A stretch of DNA of 51,292 bases from Clostridia bacterium (GTDB taxonomy: Bacteria; Bacillota; Clostridia; Christensenellales; UBA3700): positions 1 to 51,292 of the forward strand of contig JAIDUV010000066.1 in assembly GCA_029060025.1 (NCBI GenBank). The letters are read 5' to 3'. The position numbers were made by a program, and so were the translations under genes. The notes under the pieces were generated by a model, which was given only the letters and a program-made list of their open reading frames with translations, was not told the DNA's origin and did not search any database. Below, piece after piece: positions 1 to 8,132 of the stretch. Each line of letters begins with the position of its first letter. The first letter of the stretch is position 1.

Positions 1-693
1 GTGTTGAAAAATGCCGGCTACGACGTCTATACGGCGCGTACCGACAGTTTTGGCACTGTGGAAAACAACGCTTTGCAATTAAAAGAGCAAATCGAGATTT
101 TACTTCAAAAGAGATGCGCGGAAAAAGTCAACATAATTGCATATTCAAAAGGCGGACTTGACGCAAGATATTTGATAGAAAAACTTGATATGGAGAACCG
201 CGTTGCTTCGCTTACCACCATATCCGCTCCGCATAAAGGCACAAGACTTGCTACGAGATTCTATTCTTATCCCAAATGTTTAATAAAGCCCTTTACCTTT
301 TGTCTAAACGTGCTTTACAAAATTTTGGGAGACAAAAACCCCAATTCTCTCGAAGTATTGAGAAGCCTTCAAGAAGTTCCAGACGAGGAATACTCAAACG
401 AAGTCGCGTGCACATCAGTATACTCTCAAAGTTATTCGTTGAGAATGGATAAATACGGCGACGATATCCTATTGGGAATACCGTTTGCTTTAATGAAAAA
501 AATTGACGGCAGTAAGTGTGATGGGGCGGTGACTCACGAGTCGTCTCAGTGGGGAGAATATAAAGGGCATTGCACTGATACGCCTATGTCGCACCGCCAA
601 ATAATCGACTTTATGGTGGGCAAAAACAAAAAACAAAAGATATATGAATTTTATCTTTCGCTTTGTCAAGACTTGGCAGATAGAGGATTTTGA
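1..693 (+). CDS. Lipase-like alpha/beta hydrolase, 5' end cut by window edge
   Basis: Predicted cytoplasmic alpha/beta hydrolase of the triacylglycerol-lipase (Lipase_2) type. The nucleophile elbow reads AYSKGG, an AxSxG variant with Ser at visible residue 49. A DGAVTHESS stretch and a later SHRQIIDF segment supply the likely catalytic Asp and His. Comparison with the paralogue just downstream shows that about 30 N-terminal residues, including the oxyanion LLAHG segment, lie before the window, so the GTG at base 1 is probably not the start. No signal peptide is visible. The substrate is unknown. It is a tandem duplicate, about 60 bp from its paralogue. Confidence 0.75.
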   Translation: MLKNAGYDVYTARTDSFGTVENNALQLKEQIEILLQKRCAEKVNIIAYSKGGLDARYLIEKLDMENRVASLTTISAPHKGTRLATRFYSYPKCLIKPFTFCLNVLYKILGDKNPNSLEVLRSLQEVPDEEYSNEVACTSVYSQSYSLRMDKYGDDILLGIPFALMKKIDGSKCDGAVTHESSQWGEYKGHCTDTPMSHRQIIDFMVGKNKKQKIYEFYLSLCQDLADRGF

Positions 694-717
694 CGCACAA
701 AAAATAAACTTGAATTG

Positions 718-737
718 ACGTCTATTAGATTAGACGT
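718..737. promoter_or_regulatory. Inverted repeat between the lipase genes
   Basis: ACGTCTA (718-724) and TAGACGT (731-737) form a perfect 7-bp dyad around TTAGAT, just ahead of the GAAAGGGG ribosome site of the second lipase. It could be a regulator site or a short mRNA hairpin. There is no T-run, so a terminator is unlikely. Confidence 0.35.
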
Positions 738-751
738 AACGAAAGGGGAAT

Positions 752-1534
752 ATGACGAGTAAATATCCTATATTATTGGCACACGGAATAGTAGTAAAAG
801 ACTTTAAATATTTTAAGGCTTTCGGTCGAATAGAAAAAACCTTGAAAGATGCCGGTTACGTCGTTTATACGTCTAATACCGATGGGTTTGGCACGATTGA
901 CGGCAACGCTTTGCAATTAAAAGAACAAATACAAAATATACTGACCTTACACAACGTGGACAAGGTAAACATTATTGCACATTCCAAGGGCGGACTCGAC
1001 GCCAGATATATGATAGAGCGTCTGGATATGCAAGATAGCGTTGCGTCGTTGACAACAATTTGTTCGCCGCACAGGGGATCTAAATTTGCCACTAAGTTGT
1101 ATTCTCTTCCAAAATGGCTGTTGAAATTCGTGGCATTTTGGTTAAACTTTTGGTATAGGATTTTTGGTGACAAGAATCCCAATTCTCTCGAAGTGTTGCG
1201 ACAACTCAAAGAGATACCCGCAAGCGAGTATAATAACGCTGTGATTTGCAAATCGGTATACTCTCAAAGTTATTCGGCAATAATGAAACGCAGTCGTGAC
1301 GATTTTGTCTTGGGTATTCCTCTCAAAATCATTCAAAACGTGGAAAGAAACAAACAATCGGATGGAATTGTAAGCGTAGAATCGTCCAAGTGGGGCGATT
1401 ATAAGGGCAATTGCCTTGACGAGTCGGTTTCGCACAGTCAAATAATCGACTTTATGGCTGGTAAAAAGAAAAGACAAAAGATATACGATTTTTATATTTC
1501 TATTTGCGATGATTTGACAAAGAGAGGATTTTGA
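752..1534 (+). CDS. Lipase-like alpha/beta hydrolase, full-length tandem paralogue
   Basis: Complete 260-residue alpha/beta hydrolase of the Lipase_2/triacylglycerol-lipase group. The oxyanion segment LLAHGIVV lies at about residues 8-15. The nucleophile is Ser78 in AHSKGG, the AxSxG form also seen in Bacillus-type lipases. DGIVSVESS near residue 205 provides the likely acid and SHSQIIDF near residue 233 the His. There is no signal peptide or transmembrane segment, so an intracellular esterase role is more likely than secreted lipase, which is inference. The ATG follows GAAAGGGG at good spacing. It shares most of its length with the upstream copy, a recent tandem duplication. Confidence 0.78.
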   Translation: MTSKYPILLAHGIVVKDFKYFKAFGRIEKTLKDAGYVVYTSNTDGFGTIDGNALQLKEQIQNILTLHNVDKVNIIAHSKGGLDARYMIERLDMQDSVASLTTICSPHRGSKFATKLYSLPKWLLKFVAFWLNFWYRIFGDKNPNSLEVLRQLKEIPASEYNNAVICKSVYSQSYSAIMKRSRDDFVLGIPLKIIQNVERNKQSDGIVSVESSKWGDYKGNCLDESVSHSQIIDFMAGKKKRQKIYDFYISICDDLTKRGF

Positions 1535-1608
1535 AGTCGCATATAGAATGTTTTTTACAAAAAAGGCTTTGATATTGCAAGACTTTTTATAATTCGTCAC
1601 TCCTTCTA

Positions 1609-3885
1609 ATGTATCGTGTAACTATGAAAGTCAACACGGCATTGAAGTACGTAAAGAGTTATGTTTTGGTCGCACTGCTTACGGTATTGTGCCAAAGGGC
1701 GCAAATCGTGGGTGATTATAGGGGCTACGCATTGCCTTTGCTCGTCGCATTATTTTACTGTAGATTTAGCGTGGGAGTCATTTGTCCGTGTTATCTTGCG
1801 ATATGTCTCATCTTCGACCATTCTTTGTTTGGTATATTCTACGCCGTTGCGCCGGTAATAATTTTGGTGGTTGCAAAGTATCTCCACTATCTGTTTGCGC
1901 GACCTATGAGATTGCGCGCGCTTATATGCTATTGCGTATTGTGCCTACTGCCACTTGCGGTGCTCGATTTCAAGGTGACGGCTAGGCTTGACTTTATAGT
2001 ATATCTGATATCGCAAATCGTAGTAGCATTGCTCTTCTGCGTGATATGTTACGCCGTATGCGTGCGCGGTATAGGCAGAAAGTTGAGCGTTGACGAGCGG
2101 GTGGGAGGATTCGTATTCTTGGCAGTCATAGCCAGCGGACTTTATTCTCTCGATATATACGGCTTTAATATTTATTATCTTGCTTTGGGACTTGCAGTGC
2201 CGTATTTATTTCGCAACTTTTCTTTTTCGCAAGGCGCGGTTATTGCAGGCGCAGTCGCGGTAGGCGGGTGTCTTTCAAACGTCAGTCTTGCTTTGGCAGG
2301 CGCAGTGATGTTGATTTTCTTTTCGGCGTACGTATTTGTCATAAACAAGTGGGTGTCGTCTTTGGCGGCGGTGATGATGCATATAATATGCGGTATCTAT
2401 TTCAACGCATTTAAGGGAGTGTATTGGCTTAATCTCATTGGATTTGCGGTCGGTATACTTATTACTACGCTGTTGTCGGATAAGGTGATGGCAAAACTGC
2501 CGTCGTTTAAATTCGGTGACGGCAGACAGAGCGCAAGGGAACTCGTCAACAGGACTAGGCGCGACCTTGCAAGCCGTCTGTCCACTGTGTCGGGAGTATT
2601 CGGCGAAATGTCGCAGGTGTATTCTCAGAACGTCGTGCGTTACGCTCCGCCAATGCAGGCGGCTCCCTCGCTTGCCGAGGAGGTTATGCTTAAGACGTGC
2701 GGTAACTGTATCAACAGAGAATACTGTCAGGGTATGATGGGTATGGAGTTGTCGCAGGCGCTTGAAGGCGTCGTGCGTACCGTGCTTACTTCGGGAAAAG
2801 TCACTATTGAGGATTTGCCGACCGTCATATCATCCAAGTGTATACAATTGCCTGCGTTGCTTGCGACTTGCAACCAAACGGCTTTGTCTTATGACGTGAG
2901 ATACAATTCTGGCAGAGAATTGGAAGTGGATCAAAATCTTATATCGTCTCAACTTATGGGAGTGTGCGAGTTTCTTTCTGAACTAGGAGAGGAAGTAAAA
3001 AGCGCAGTAAATATAGACGACAAACTCGACGAGAGAATAGTCGAGGAGTTGGGATATAACAATATCGTATGCAGTGACGTAATGTCTATCGTCAAAAACG
3101 GCAAACATACGATATCCCTTATCGTCAGGGAGAGAGACAGGGAAAAGAAAGCGCTCATTCAGGTGCTGTCTAAACTGACTAATACGCAAATGCAACTCAA
3201 GGAAGAGAAAAAGACTATAGACGGCAGATACTGTATGACATTCGTCAATACGCCCAAATACAACGTCACTTACGCTACTGCGACTTGTACCAAACCTAAT
3301 TCGCCTGCGTCGGGAGATACCTATACGGTGACAAAACTCAAGCACGATAAAGTGCTCATCGCTTTGTGCGACGGAATGGGTAGCGGCGTGGACGCGAGAG
3401 AGGGTAGCCAGCGTGCGCTCAATATGGTAAGTTCTTATTACAAGGCTGGATTTGACAACGTCAATTCTTTAAAACTCGTCAATAGATTGCTTTCCGTCAT
3501 CTCCAAAGACAACTTCAACGCGCTGGATATGTGCGTAGTCGATCTCGAACTCGGCACCGCCGACTTTATTAAGCAGGGCGGCGTGCAAAGCGTGATTAAG
3601 AGACTTGACAGCGTGCAAATCATCGACAGCAAGGCGCTTCCGCTTGGCATTGTGGAAGAGGCAACGCCGCAAGTCAACCGTCAACTTCTCTCAGTAGGCG
3701 AAATGGTGGTAATGTTCAGCGACGGAATTATGGATACTCTTACGCTTGCAGGTATCAAGCATATCGTCACTACGCTTGCTACGCTCAACCCTCAACAGAT
3801 TTGCGACGAGATAATCAATCAAGCCAAGGTAATGGGATTGAAAGACGACTCAAGCGTCGTAGTATTCAGATTGAGTACGCAGTGA
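1609..3885 (+). CDS. spoIIE: Stage II sporulation protein E, membrane PP2C phosphatase
   Basis: SpoIIE dephosphorylates SpoIIAA, which releases sigma-F in the forespore, and it works at the polar septum. The protein has 758 residues. Residues 1-290 are a hydrophobic multi-pass segment, followed by a cytoplasmic linker with a CGNCINREYC cysteine cluster near 363. The C-terminal PP2C domain has CDGMGSG near residue 587 and MFSDGIMD near 704, the metal-binding Asp motifs. Length and order match the family. ATG 1609 and ATG 1624 are both possible starts because neither has a clear ribosome site. Its 3' end is only 4 bp from a convergent lipoprotein gene, with no terminator between them. Its presence says the host lineage sporulates. 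Confidence 0.93.
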   Translation: MYRVTMKVNTALKYVKSYVLVALLTVLCQRAQIVGDYRGYALPLLVALFYCRFSVGVICPCYLAICLIFDHSLFGIFYAVAPVIILVVAKYLHYLFARPMRLRALICYCVLCLLPLAVLDFKVTARLDFIVYLISQIVVALLFCVICYAVCVRGIGRKLSVDERVGGFVFLAVIASGLYSLDIYGFNIYYLALGLAVPYLFRNFSFSQGAVIAGAVAVGGCLSNVSLALAGAVMLIFFSAYVFVINKWVSSLAAVMMHIICGIYFNAFKGVYWLNLIGFAVGILITTLLSDKVMAKLPSFKFGDGRQSARELVNRTRRDLASRLSTVSGVFGEMSQVYSQNVVRYAPPMQAAPSLAEEVMLKTCGNCINREYCQGMMGMELSQALEGVVRTVLTSGKVTIEDLPTVISSKCIQLPALLATCNQTALSYDVRYNSGRELEVDQNLISSQLMGVCEFLSELGEEVKSAVNIDDKLDERIVEELGYNNIVCSDVMSIVKNGKHTISLIVRERDREKKALIQVLSKLTNTQMQLKEEKKTIDGRYCMTFVNTPKYNVTYATATCTKPNSPASGDTYTVTKLKHDKVLIALCDGMGSGVDAREGSQRALNMVSSYYKAGFDNVNSLKLVNRLLSVISKDNFNALDMCVVDLELGTADFIKQGGVQSVIKRLDSVQIIDSKALPLGIVEEATPQVNRQLLSVGEMVVMFSDGIMDTLTLAGIKHIVTTLATLNPQQICDEIINQAKVMGLKDDSSVVVFRLSTQ

Positions 3886-3889
3886 ATTA

Positions 3890-4429
3890 TTATATTATTT
3901 CTTTGATTTCTTCGACGTTGATTTGAGTTACGTTGGATAATTTTTCTTTGTCAAATTCCAATAAACATAAATGCATAGTCATAGCGGTTGCATAATCTTT
4001 GTCTTTTTCTGCTATTACCGATACGGTGACGTTCAACGTATTATCTATGATTTCATAGTTTTTGATATCGCTGTCTAAACCAAGGCACGTTCTTACTCTG
4101 AAGATAATAACGAGCGATTTGTTTTTGAAAAACTGCTTGTCGTAATCTTGAAATATTTCTAAAGTTTTTTTGTTATTTACGTCATATTCATTTTCTTTGT
4201 AGATTGGGGAAGAAGTATCTTCGTAAAATGCCGATAGATCTTTGACTGATTTTATAATAGTCGCATAATTGACAAGTCTTGCGCCAAACTCGTAATACCT
4301 AAATTCAAAATCTTTTGCATTTTTATCTTCCGAAGGCAATCCGCTGTCATTGCAAGCGCAAAGAACTGTAGGTAAAGTCAATGCGACTACCAGCATTATA
4401 ACAACTAAAAAAATTTTTGAATTTTTCAT
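3890..4429 (-). CDS. Small lipoprotein, member of a three-copy family here
   Basis: A 179-residue exported lipoprotein of unknown function. A Lys-start hydrophobic signal ends in the lipobox-like VLCAC, with the lipidated Cys near residue 26. The mature part contains FFKNKSLVIIFRVRTC and ends in NVTQINVEEIKEII. The same two blocks recur in the proteins at 28006 and 28740, so the three are paralogues. The ribosome site is GGTGG, and a sigma-A promoter lies at 4443-4471. The C-terminal end abuts spoIIE convergently. I recognise no named domain; ligand binding or cell-envelope roles are guesses. Confidence 0.7.
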   Translation of the reverse strand: MKNSKIFLVVIMLVVALTLPTVLCACNDSGLPSEDKNAKDFEFRYYEFGARLVNYATIIKSVKDLSAFYEDTSSPIYKENEYDVNNKKTLEIFQDYDKQFFKNKSLVIIFRVRTCLGLDSDIKNYEIIDNTLNVTVSVIAEKDKDYATAMTMHLCLLEFDKEKLSNVTQINVEEIKEII

Positions 4430-4442
4430 AGTTTCCCACCTT

Positions 4443-4471
4443 TATATAATATTTATACCTTATTTCGTCAA
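4443..4471 (-). promoter_or_regulatory. Sigma-A promoter for the lipoprotein gene
   Basis: Read on the minus strand: TTGACG (4466-4471), a 17-bp spacer, then TATATA (4443-4448), about 14 bp before the start codon at 4429. Confidence 0.6.
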
Positions 4472-4561
4472 TTACTACACCCAATTAAAGAATTTGTATC
4501 GCTTATATTTTAATTCACGATAATTATTTTTATAGATATCTAAAACGCTGTCACAAAAGCC

Positions 4562-4589
4562 TTGACTTTTTGCGTTCAGGACTTATTAT
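4562..4589 (+). promoter_or_regulatory. Sigma-A promoter for the 4629 gene
   Basis: TTGACT (4562-4567), a 16-bp spacer, TATTAT (4584-4589), with a leader of about 35 nt to a GGAGA ribosome site and the ATG at 4629. Confidence 0.55.
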
Positions 4590-4628
4590 AAATGTGTCTT
4601 CGCTCTTTCCCCCAAGAATGGAGAATAT

Positions 4629-6074
4629 ATGATTTTAAAGTACAAATATCACAGTGATTCGGGCTTGCTTGAGGCATATCGCAGTTATACGTTGGCGCAA
4701 AATAATTCGCTGTCCGATACAATAGTGATTACGTCGACGGCGTCCGACGCAGAGAGATATAATTATTGCCTTGAATTTATTTGTTACAACAGCAAAAGCA
4801 TTCCTAAGGCGCAATACGTCTCGCCGATACTCAACTATAGCGGCGGTATTTCTTTTGCCGTACCCAATAATCTCACGGAGTTTAGAGGGCACGTGGATAT
4901 GCAACTCACAGGCTACGACCCAGACGACAACTCAATAGTATTCAAGAGCGTGAGCAAGAATTGCAAGGCGTTTGACGTAGAGGGCTCTCTTTGCGTATTG
5001 GAAAAGGATCTCAACGACACTCCCAACGTATTTACCGAAGTGCTCAAACAACTTGAAGATTTGCACAATATCCGTCAGGATATAATTGACGAGGCAATGA
5101 AAAAGTTTGGAGCGCAGATACTGGATATGGTCGCAAAATATAAGTGGTGCAAAGTTAAATTTTATGACAGGGGAAAACTTATTGAAGAGCAATTGGTTAC
5201 GGTAGGTTCAAAGTTGACGGAGCCGTCTTATACTTTGCCCGCTAACTGCGTCGTTGTGGGAGGCTGGTACAATCCCGCAACGGAAACAATGTGGGATATG
5301 GACAACGATACGGTGCAGGATTCTATGGAATTGGCTCTAAACTATATGACGGACGACGTAGTTATATCCGACGGAACGGTCAGTTCTTTTGGCGGACATA
5401 CGCGCTCGCATATTTATCTTCCAGAGTATTACGAGGGACGTAAAGTAAATGCTATTATCTACGACAACTGTAACGTGCCTTATGAATCTAATCTTCATTT
5501 TGGTAACAATATGGAGTATTTTGAAGGTATTCTTTCGCATCAAAACGTACTGGGAATTTATTTCCCGCAGAATAATCCGTACGTGGATAGTTTCAACGGA
5601 TTTATATATTCAAAAAGCCAAGATGAATTTTTGTTGTATTATGCGCCGAAATTACATCAGAATGATACGATCGCCGTAATGGACGGATGTAGGGGGCTCT
5701 ATAATTTTGCAATCAATTCAACAAGAGGATTGATCAAACTTATTCTTCCCAACAGTTTGGAATATCTTTATGAGAAATGTATTGTTAATACCGATATACA
5801 AACATTGAAGTTGCCGCCTTATATACGTTATATAGACGAGCGCGCCGTATTCAACAACTTCAGTCTAAAGGAGATAATTCTCGAGGGAGATATTTCAAGC
5901 CTCATTACTGACGAGACCTTTGTCAACGAGGATATAAAGGGCGTTGTTACGCGACCGAAACTTGTGGTATATCCTCAGTATTACTCAAATTACAAGGCGA
6001 GAGGTCTTGCCTACGAGATAGAAGTAATAGGGCAAGAGTATTTTGACGAAAAATACTTGTCAAGGGGAGAATAG
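4629..6074 (+). CDS. Chimeric protein: baseplate-like N-terminus, InlB-type repeat, LRR-like C-terminus
   Basis: A 481-residue protein of unknown role. The N-terminus (LKYKYHSDSGLLEAYRSYTL onward, about residues 1-150) resembles BppU-type phage baseplate or receptor-binding N-termini; this is a weak, by-eye match. Residues about 171-241 look like an InlB/Listeria-Bacteroides (Flg_new) repeat: a VKFYDRGKLIEEQLV strand, then GGWYNPATETMWDMDNDTV. Residues about 245-470 have BspA-type LRR_5 character, with LPNSLEYLYEKC, LKLPPYIRYIDE and LKEIILEGD. No signal peptide or anchor is visible, so export is unclear. The next gene starts 2 bp after the stop, so the two are probably co-transcribed. Confidence 0.55.
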   Translation: MILKYKYHSDSGLLEAYRSYTLAQNNSLSDTIVITSTASDAERYNYCLEFICYNSKSIPKAQYVSPILNYSGGISFAVPNNLTEFRGHVDMQLTGYDPDDNSIVFKSVSKNCKAFDVEGSLCVLEKDLNDTPNVFTEVLKQLEDLHNIRQDIIDEAMKKFGAQILDMVAKYKWCKVKFYDRGKLIEEQLVTVGSKLTEPSYTLPANCVVVGGWYNPATETMWDMDNDTVQDSMELALNYMTDDVVISDGTVSSFGGHTRSHIYLPEYYEGRKVNAIIYDNCNVPYESNLHFGNNMEYFEGILSHQNVLGIYFPQNNPYVDSFNGFIYSKSQDEFLLYYAPKLHQNDTIAVMDGCRGLYNFAINSTRGLIKLILPNSLEYLYEKCIVNTDIQTLKLPPYIRYIDERAVFNNFSLKEIILEGDISSLITDETFVNEDIKGVVTRPKLVVYPQYYSNYKARGLAYEIEVIGQEYFDEKYLSRGE

Positions 6075-6075
6075 T

Positions 6076-6375
6076 ATGCCGAGAGTAGCAAAACCTAAGA
6101 TAGATATTCCCAAAGACATATTCTTTAAATCAACCGTCAATGGCAGAGTGCTTGCCAGAGTAGTCGACGGCAGGTTGCTCTGCGCGCACAGAGTAATGAC
6201 AAATACGCAAGCAAGCATTGACGCTTGGCAAGAGTTTGCTTCAATAGAAGACGCTTCAAAAAGCCTTGGCGTGCCGGCACCTGAGCATTTCGGTTGTCCT
6301 ATAATCGACGCAGAACATCCTCGTATAGATTGGAGTACATATAGAGGTGGGTATTATATACCTAAGAAAGTGTGA
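6076..6375 (+). CDS. Small hypothetical protein, partner of the 4629 gene
   Basis: A 99-residue protein that I do not recognise. The frame is open back to 6043, but ATG 6076 is chosen because AAGGGGAGA sits 5 bp before it. The start lies immediately after the upstream stop, which suggests translational coupling. Visible features are a basic, proline-containing N-terminus (PKIDIPKDIFF), a compact middle with RVLARVVDGRLLC, and a Tyr/Gly-rich end (YRGGYYIPKKV). There are no membrane segments. A function linked to the upstream chimeric protein is likely only from position. Confidence 0.6.
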   Translation: MPRVAKPKIDIPKDIFFKSTVNGRVLARVVDGRLLCAHRVMTNTQASIDAWQEFASIEDASKSLGVPAPEHFGCPIIDAEHPRIDWSTYRGGYYIPKKV

Positions 6376-6392
6376 GCAGGAGAAGTTATATT

Positions 6393-6425
6393 AACCGGGT
6401 GTGTACAGGATGTACACATTCGGTT
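6393..6425. repeat. Long hairpin after the 6076 gene
   Basis: Left arm 6393-6407 and right arm 6411-6425 pair over 15 bp, with two G-T wobbles, around a GGA loop. No T-run follows on either strand, so it is a structured 3' end rather than a classical terminator. Confidence 0.45.
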
Positions 6426-6493
6426 GGGTAATGGGGAATAAATTACAAAATATATCCGACACTATTCACTATTTTATTCCCTATTCATTATTA

Positions 6494-6745
6494 TCTTGTC
6501 ATTTCGACTGGAGCGAAGCGTAATGGAGAAATCTCATACGGATTTAGACCTCTCGACTTCGCTCGAGGTGACAGGACGTGCGTCACAACCTAAAATATAC
6601 GCAATGACTTTGGCAAGCAAAGTCATTGCTTAAATGTACGGTTGGACTTCGCCTTACCGACCAAGCGAAAATGTCGCAAGGCTCCATTTTGTCGGTACTT
6701 AATAATCGGATATAGACCTCTCGACTACGCTCGAGGTGACATAAA
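6494..6745. repeat. Dispersed palindromic repeat block, copy 1; fills the 6376-6782 gap
   Basis: The 407-bp space between genes holds no ORF I would support. It contains two copies of a palindromic unit with core CTCGACTACGCTCGAG, and between them a longer block running from GTGCGTCACAACC to TTTTGTCGGTACTT. That block is nearly repeated at 23806-23993. The block itself holds inverted pairs such as AATGACTTTGGCAAGC with its complement. These are REP/MITE-like elements of unknown mobility. Confidence 0.7.
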
Positions 6746-6782
6746 AAGGTTGGTAGAGGTGACTTTGAAATATAAGGACCTA

Positions 6783-7232
6783 TTAGTCGCTTTCACCTAA
6801 AAGGTAATCAGTCGTGACTTCAAAGTAGCGGGAGAGGGCTACTATAGCATTTGCATTGGGTTGACATTTGCCATTTTCCCAGTGGTTGATAGAAGTTTGA
6901 GTTAGATTTGTTTTTTTAGCAAGTTGGTCTTGAGATAAATTTTTACTTGTTCTTAATTCTTTTAATCTTTTATTAAATATAGTTAAATCTACAAAAAGAT
7001 CGTCAGCGCGGTGCAACATAGTATTATCGTCAGTTACTTTTAAAATGTAATCAACGCTTACTTGAAAATATCTTGACAAAATTATTATTGCTTTCGCACT
7101 GGGAATTTGATTACCGATTTCCCAAGAACTTATTACGCTTTTTCCGTATCCAATCTCTTTGGCAAGTTGTGGCTGTGATACGTTGAATTCTTTTCGTAGT
7201 TTTTTGATATTTGATGCAAACTTTTCTTTCAT
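6783..7232 (-). CDS. Double-HTH XRE-family regulator
   Basis: A 149-residue DNA-binding protein made of two complete XRE helix-turn-helix domains. The first (residues about 5-65) contains LRKEFNVSQPQLAKEIG and ISSWEIGNQIPS. The second (about 85-148) contains LRTSKNLSQDQLAKKTN and INHWENGKCQPN, and ends in VTTDYLLGESD. It is an internal duplication. It is transcribed away from the small DUF6809-like gene at 7333, with a strong promoter for that gene in the 100-bp gap, so local repression of the pair is likely. A second double-XRE protein with the same neighbourhood logic lies at 27134. Confidence 0.82.
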   Translation of the reverse strand: MKEKFASNIKKLRKEFNVSQPQLAKEIGYGKSVISSWEIGNQIPSAKAIIILSRYFQVSVDYILKVTDDNTMLHRADDLFVDLTIFNKRLKELRTSKNLSQDQLAKKTNLTQTSINHWENGKCQPNANAIVALSRYFEVTTDYLLGESD

Positions 7233-7267
7233 AATTAAATTTTCCCGCTATTTTAATTAAATATCAA

Positions 7268-7296
7268 TTGACTTTCCGTTATATGCATTATATAAT
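7268..7296 (+). promoter_or_regulatory. Sigma-A promoter for the 7333 gene
   Basis: TTGACT (7268-7273), a 17-bp spacer, TATAAT (7291-7296), a near-consensus promoter. A short palindrome TTTAATTAAA (7252-7261) lies just upstream and could be an operator for the divergent XRE regulator. Confidence 0.7.
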
Positions 7297-7332
7297 ATAA
7301 TCAAAATAATGGGAAAGAGAGGAAGTAATATT

Positions 7333-7617
7333 ATGTCACATTCAAAAATTATACAAAGTCTATATGATTCAGTAGACGAGAAAAAAATGGTTGAGGAAGT
7401 CGAATATACGAAGCAATTAGACGAGTTAGTAAAGTGGGAAAAAATACTTGCTAAGTATGTAGGGGATGATAAAAAATTCAATGAGATATTCCTTAACTAT
7501 ACCATAGAAGAGGCGTCGCTTGGATGTGTAATAAGCAGGCAGTACTTTAGAGAAGGCTTTTTGTGCGGAGCAAGGTTAGCGCTTGAAATTTGCGGTTTTG
7601 AAAGGGCGGAGGAGTAA
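7333..7617 (+). CDS. DUF6809-like small protein
   Basis: A 94-residue soluble protein. ATG 7333 is preferred over ATG 7309 because the AGAGAGGAAG ribosome site falls between them. The ending, with LGCVISRQYFREGFLCGARLALEICG, fits the DUF6809 pattern of Clostridia (a charged N-terminal helix and a C-terminal F-x-GF-x-GARL helix). Its function is unknown. It sits divergently beside a double-XRE regulator and has its own near-consensus promoter, so it is probably the regulated target. Confidence 0.6.
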   Translation: MSHSKIIQSLYDSVDEKKMVEEVEYTKQLDELVKWEKILAKYVGDDKKFNEIFLNYTIEEASLGCVISRQYFREGFLCGARLALEICGFERAEE

Positions 7618-7670
7618 TGCCTTATCTTCAAGAAGATGGCAAGTAAAAGTGAAGAAGTATTTAAGCGAAT

Positions 7671-7700
7671 AGAGACTTCTCGACGGCGCTCGAGGTGACA
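7671..7700. repeat. Dispersed palindromic repeat, short copy
   Basis: A single diverged copy of the CTCGACNNCGCTCGAG unit followed by GTGACATAAA, as in the 6494-6745 block. Confidence 0.55.
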
Positions 7701-7727
7701 TAAAAGGTTGTCGAGATGACAAAATAG

Positions 7728-8120
7728 TTAATCTTCGTCGTCCTCGTCCTCTTCGTCCTCAAATTCGATACATTTTAATAAACGCTCCGGCATAGGGATA
7801 GAATTTTCAAAAGAAAACGTACCGTAAGGAGTAATTATTTTCTTTTCTTGAGTATCGTATTTATATATAAAGAATGCAATACGGCAAGGGCAAACGGCTT
7901 CTTGCGGTTCGTCATACAATTCACATATTTTTTCTGTTCCGTCTAAATTCAGATATTGTTCTAAAAACGCGCACTGCCAATCCTTTTCTGGTAAATTAGA
8001 TTCGGGTACTACAAATTCGCTCCAATCTATATTATTCGAAGAATCATTGATAATCATTTCTATCAAATACAATTCTTCATTATAATCATAACACTCAAAA
8101 AATTGTACTTTGCTTTTCAT
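7728..8120 (-). CDS. Acidic hypothetical protein
   Basis: A 130-residue protein with a strongly acidic tail (FEDEEDEDDED) that I cannot assign. A CPCRIAFFIYKYD segment lies in the middle and no membrane helix is visible. AAAGGAG precedes the ATG. It begins 12 bp after the DUF1624-type gene on the same strand, so it is probably the last gene of a leuS-serS-membrane protein unit. The composition suggests a soluble intracellular protein. Confidence 0.6.
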   Translation of the reverse strand: MKSKVQFFECYDYNEELYLIEMIINDSSNNIDWSEFVVPESNLPEKDWQCAFLEQYLNLDGTEKICELYDEPQEAVCPCRIAFFIYKYDTQEKKIITPYGTFSFENSIPMPERLLKCIEFEDEEDEDDED

Positions 8121-8132
8121 AATATACTCCTT

